Origin: Sciscionella sediminilitoris
Lineage (GTDB): Bacteria; Actinomycetota; Actinomycetes; Mycobacteriales; Pseudonocardiaceae
NCBI RefSeq assembly: GCF_000737195.2
Contig: NZ_JALM01000009.1
Coordinates: 62,001 to 126,000, forward strand
DNA: 64,000 bases
Direction of reading: 5' to 3'
Below are positions 61,165 to 64,000 of this stretch, piece by piece. A program made the position numbers and the translations under genes. The notes beneath the pieces were generated by a model. It saw only the letters and a list, made by a program, of their open reading frames with translations, was not told where the DNA came from and did not search any database. The first letter of the stretch is position 1. Each line of letters begins with the position of its first letter.

Positions 61165-61410
61165 TCAGCCGATGGGCTGGCGCCGCCTGCCGATCAGGAA
61201 CCAGCACAGCGAACCGAGGAACGGTGCACAGAGTGCGAAGATCAGCCAGACGATCTTCATCCCGCCGTCGATGTTCGAGAAGATGATGCTCACGAAGGCG
61301 GCCACGATGAACACCACATAGGCCAGGGCGATCAGGGTGAGGAAGATCGCCAGTCCGAATCCCAGTCCGGAGACGGAGTCGGCGAGGACGGTGGTGTGCG
61401 TGGCAAGCAT
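61165..61410 (-). CDS. Small membrane protein with PLDc_N-type domain
   Basis: The 81-residue protein has two to three hydrophobic segments and a middle segment MKIVWLIFALCAPFLGSLCWFLIGRR, the phospholipase D-nuclease N-terminal (PLDc_N) pattern of small cardiolipin-synthase-like membrane proteins, here without a catalytic domain. Function unknown. The ATG at 61410 has AAAGGA ~10 bases upstream. Confidence 0.78.
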   Translation of the reverse strand: MLATHTTVLADSVSGLGFGLAIFLTLIALAYVVFIVAAFVSIIFSNIDGGMKIVWLIFALCAPFLGSLCWFLIGRRRQPIG

Positions 61411-61537
61411 GAGTACGTGATCCTTTCCCGATTGACGTCCTCACGCTAACCACACCGCGTGTTCTCCCACATCGGTCCGCGGTTGGATCGGCCATCCGAC
61501 CGTGGACCGATGCTGACGAATGCCCTAGGATTAGGTC

Positions 61538-62173
61538 ATGCGAACTGATCCTGGGTCGAGCGAACTGACGTTCACCGAGGTGGCGCGGCGCAGGCAGATC
61601 ACCGCGGCCGCGATCGAGACGGTGGCCGAACTCGGCTACGGGAAGGCCTCGTTCGCCCAGATCGCCAAGCGCGCCGGGCTGAGCAGTCCGGGGCTGATCT
61701 CCTACCACTTCGCGAACAAGGACGAGCTGATCAGCCAGGTGGTCGCGGAGATATACGCGACCGGGGCGGAGGTCATCCACCCGCGCACGGACGGCGCGGA
61801 GACCGCCGGTGCCCAGCTGCGTGCGTACGTGGCGGGCAGCATCGCCTTCTACGATTCGCACCGCTCGCACATGCGCGCCCTGATGCAGATCCTGAACGGG
61901 CACCCGCAGGCGCGGGAACGCTGGTTCGACCGGCCCAACTCGGCCGAGCTCGACGGGCTGACCGAAGTACTCACCGAGGGGCAGCGCACCGGGGAGTTCC
62001 GCGATTTCCCGCCGCGCACGGTCGCGACGATCGTCCGGGATCTGCTCTCCGGCGCGCTGCTGCGGCTGCTCGGCACCCCGGATCTGGATGTTCAGGAATA
62101 CACCCGCGAACTGGTCGCCCTGTGCCAGAGCGCTGTTCATGGAGGCTGCGCTGTCGAAGGGAACACGGCATGA
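61538..62173 (+). CDS. TetR family regulator
   Basis: A 211-residue TetR protein with HTH KASFAQIAKRAGLSSPGLISYHF. TAGGAT at 61526-61531 lies 6 bases before the ATG, so the mRNA is probably leaderless. It is coupled by ATGA to the serine hydrolase that follows and likely controls its own operon. Confidence 0.9.
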   Translation: MRTDPGSSELTFTEVARRRQITAAAIETVAELGYGKASFAQIAKRAGLSSPGLISYHFANKDELISQVVAEIYATGAEVIHPRTDGAETAGAQLRAYVAGSIAFYDSHRSHMRALMQILNGHPQARERWFDRPNSAELDGLTEVLTEGQRTGEFRDFPPRTVATIVRDLLSGALLRLLGTPDLDVQEYTRELVALCQSAVHGGCAVEGNTA

Positions 62174-63336
62174 CCGAGATTCACGGCACGATCGCCCCCG
62201 GATTCGAGGCGGTCGGCGAGGCGTTCGCGCGCAACCTCGCCGAAGGAACGGAGGTGGGCGCGGCGGTGGCCGTGTACGCCGAGGGCAGGCCGGTGGTGGA
62301 CCTGTGGGCGGGGCTCGCCGATCCGGAAACCGGCCGCGCCTGGGAACGGGACACCCTGCAGCTCGTCTACTCCACCACGAAGGCCGCGACCGCCGCCTGC
62401 GCGCTGCTGCTCGTGCAGCGCGGCGAACTGGACCCGGACGCGCCGGTCGCCGAATACTGGCCGGAGTTCGCCGCGGCGGGCAAACACGGCATCCCGGTCC
62501 GCTGGCTGCTCACCCACCAGGCGGGATTGCCCGCCCTGGATCGCCCGCTCGCCCGCGATGCCGCACTGGAGTGGGATCCGATGGTCGAGGCGCTGGCCGC
62601 GCAACGGCCGCTGTGGGAACCGGGCACCGCGCACGGGTACCACGCGCTCACCTACGGCTGGCTGGTCGGCGAGGTCGTCCGCCGGATTTCCGGGCAGAGC
62701 CTGGGAACCTTCTTCCGGGAGCAGATCGCCGAACCGTTCGGGCTGGACTTTCACATCGGGCTGCCCGTGCCGGAGCTGCCCCGGGTGAGCAGGCTCGTGC
62801 AGCCGCCACCGGACTTCGACCGGTCCATCGACCTGGACGCGCTCCCCGAACCGATCCGCGAGCTGGCCAGGGCGTTCGCCGATCCGGATTCGCTGACCCG
62901 GCGGGCTTACGGCTGCGTGGAACCCGCGCTCGACCACGACGCGGAGGCCGAACAGTGCGCCGAAATCCCCGCCACGAACGGCATCTGCACCGCCCGCGGG
63001 CTGGCGCGGTTCTACGCCGCGCTGATCGGTGAGGTGGACGGGCGACGGCTGCTCAGCGCGGAAACCCTCGCCGCGGCCACCACCGAACACACCAGGGGAC
63101 CGGATCTGATCACGCACCTGCCGTTCCACATCGGACTCGGTCTCGGCCTGCCCACCCCGGAGACCGCCTGGTATTCGCCGAGCGCGTTCGGGTTCTCCGG
63201 GCTCGGCGGTTCGCTCGGCTGCGCCGATCCGGAGACCGGCCACGCCTTCGGGTACGTGATGAACCACATCCGCACCGGACCGGAGGCCGATCAGCCCGCG
63301 GCGAAGCTCACCGCCGCGTTGCTGAACGATTGCTGA
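62170..63336 (+). CDS. Beta-lactamase family serine hydrolase (EstB-like)
   Basis: The 388-residue class-C beta-lactamase-fold protein has nucleophile STTK in LVYSTTKAA, the Tyr in YHALTYGWL and a GLGGSLGCA segment near the C-terminus instead of KTG. It has no signal peptide, so it is more likely an intracellular esterase or D-peptidase than a resistance enzyme. It is co-transcribed with the TetR gene. Confidence 0.88.
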   Translation: MTEIHGTIAPGFEAVGEAFARNLAEGTEVGAAVAVYAEGRPVVDLWAGLADPETGRAWERDTLQLVYSTTKAATAACALLLVQRGELDPDAPVAEYWPEFAAAGKHGIPVRWLLTHQAGLPALDRPLARDAALEWDPMVEALAAQRPLWEPGTAHGYHALTYGWLVGEVVRRISGQSLGTFFREQIAEPFGLDFHIGLPVPELPRVSRLVQPPPDFDRSIDLDALPEPIRELARAFADPDSLTRRAYGCVEPALDHDAEAEQCAEIPATNGICTARGLARFYAALIGEVDGRRLLSAETLAAATTEHTRGPDLITHLPFHIGLGLGLPTPETAWYSPSAFGFSGLGGSLGCADPETGHAFGYVMNHIRTGPEADQPAAKLTAALLNDC

Positions 63337-63444
63337 AGATGCGCCCGGCAGGCCCCGGAAACTCAGGATTCGCACAGTTTTCCGGCTCAGCCTTGGCGTG
63401 GACGGCGGCGAACCGGTCGCCGCCGCACGCGAAGGAGGATGCAG

Positions 63445-63918
63445 ATGCAGCACAGGACGAAGCTGGTCGGCGGGATCGCCGCCGCGGTGCTCGCGATCTC
63501 CGGTGTCGGTGCCGGGGTCGCGGCCGCGGAGACCCAGCCCGCCCCGCAACCCTCGGCAGACCAGCAGCAAGCCCAGAACCAGGACCAGAAACCGCAACCG
63601 GGCAAGAAGAAGCACCGGTCCCCGCTCGCCAAGGTCTCGCACGGCGAGCTGACCATGGAGGGCAAGAAGCACCGGGTGGTCGACATCCAGCGCGGCGCGG
63701 TGACCGCGGTCAACACCTCCTCGATCACGGTGCGCAGCTCGGACGGGTTCACGAAGAGCTATGCGGTGAACGACAAGACCAAGGTGCGCGCGGTGCCCGG
63801 GAAGAAACCGGAGAAGATCACCGATGTGCACACCGGGGACGAGGTCGGGATCCGCGCGGACAAGGCGGGGAACACCTCGACCGCGACCCTGATCGCCGAC
63901 CGGGGCGCGGGCAAGTAG
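63445..63918 (+). CDS. Small secreted protein, unknown function (DUF5666-like)
   Basis: The 157-residue protein has a Sec signal (hydrophobic GGIAAAVLAISGVGAGVAAA, cleavage near residue 29), a Gln/Pro-rich low-complexity linker (QPSADQQQAQNQDQ), a Lys-rich stretch and a small beta domain (GAVTAVNTSSITVRSSDG; VNDKTKVRAV; GDEVGIRA). Such domains resemble DUF5666/OB-like modules. AAGGAGG touches ATG 63439 directly, so the second ATG at 63445 (6-base spacing) is the better start. Confidence 0.8.
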   Translation: MQHRTKLVGGIAAAVLAISGVGAGVAAAETQPAPQPSADQQQAQNQDQKPQPGKKKHRSPLAKVSHGELTMEGKKHRVVDIQRGAVTAVNTSSITVRSSDGFTKSYAVNDKTKVRAVPGKKPEKITDVHTGDEVGIRADKAGNTSTATLIADRGAGK

Positions 63919-63922
63919 CGGC

Positions 63923-64000
63923 TCAGCCGGAAAGCGGCAGCGTGAGCTCGAACGCGGCTCCGCTGCCGCTTTCCGGTGCCACGCAACGAAGTTCGCCGCC
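63923..64000 (-). CDS. Sensor histidine kinase, C-terminal end only
   Basis: The 26 codons at the window edge, read on the minus strand, end GGELRCVAPESGSGAAFEL then TLPLSG and a stop. This is the G2-box end of a HATPase domain (GG...GxGxxFxLxLP). The rest lies outside the window. Confidence 0.7.
   Translation of the reverse strand, partial: GGELRCVAPESGSGAAFELTLPLSG
63927..63976. terminator. Perfect 16-base inverted repeat at the end of the histidine kinase gene
   Basis: CCGGAAAGCGGCAGCG and CGCTGCCGCTTTCCGG flank 18 bases. It starts 9 bases after the secreted-protein stop and lies inside the last codons of the convergent kinase gene, so it could terminate both transcripts. Confidence 0.55.

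Overview
This is a GC-rich stretch (clearly above 65% by eye) of an actinobacterial chromosome. Supporting signs are an ECF sigma factor/anti-sigma pair of the mycobacterial SigK/RskA type, twin-arginine-exported flavoenzymes, an F420-type luciferase-like oxidoreductase, many TetR/GntR/LysR/MarR/HxlR/Lrp regulators, frequent GTG and TTG starts, ATGA-type overlaps and several apparently leaderless genes. The gene content fits Pseudonocardiales or Mycobacteriales; I cannot name the genus. There are no rRNA or tRNA genes, no CRISPR array and no phage. Coding density is high, and no gene-free gap reaches 300 bases.

Region 1 (1-3893): two divergent S9 (prolyl-oligopeptidase family) peptidases, the first cut by the window edge. 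Region 2 (3899-13164): a probable exported redox system. It has a Tat-signal small subunit, a GMC flavoprotein with a ferredoxin-like four-cysteine motif, an acyl-CoA synthetase, a GAF/AAA/Fis activator without the sigma-54 contact loop, a Tat-exported FAD oxidoreductase and a secreted CrtC/AttH-like protein. A matching inverted repeat lies upstream of both exported flavoenzyme units, so the activator may control both. Region 3 (13207-19234): TetR plus type-B carboxylesterase, a truncated amidohydrolase, LysR, aldehyde dehydrogenase and an ACMSD-like amidohydrolase. Region 4 (19309-24273): a GntR-controlled sugar operon (kinase, DMT transporter, Tat-exported GH36-like glycosidase).

Region 5 (24233-33241): small regulator/enzyme pairs (alpha/beta hydrolase with TetR; Lrp with PLP decarboxylase; TetR with NmrA-type reductase; TenA; MFS with HxlR; LysR), several with clear palindromic operators. 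Region 6 (33248-39825): an MFS transporter divergent from a six-gene catabolic operon that combines a three-component Rieske oxygenase with a cyclophilin carrying a repeat tail and a VAO/4-cresol-dehydrogenase-like flavoenzyme. Region 7 (39822-46009): DNA alkylation repair, LLM oxidoreductase, a MarR-TIGR01777 pair, an FAD monooxygenase and a photolyase.

Region 8 (46032-55847) is a SigK/RskA locus. sigK-rskA is flanked by two cyclopropane-fatty-acid-synthase-like methyltransferases, an FAD oxidoreductase and a DUF1365 protein (the mycobacterial Rv0449c-Rv0447c order), a membrane molybdopterin oxidoreductase, a fasciclin lipoprotein (MPT70/MPT83 type) and an SDR. Up to five promoters of the form CCATCC-N16/17-CGAAxx can be read directly, covering sigK itself and its neighbours. 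Region 9 (55980-64000): two CorC/HlyC-type membrane proteins, a catabolic group (SDR, FAH-family hydrolase, MBL hydrolase) whose SDR is split by a foldback miniature element of about 160 bp, a TetR/serine-hydrolase pair, a small secreted protein and the C-terminal end of a sensor histidine kinase.
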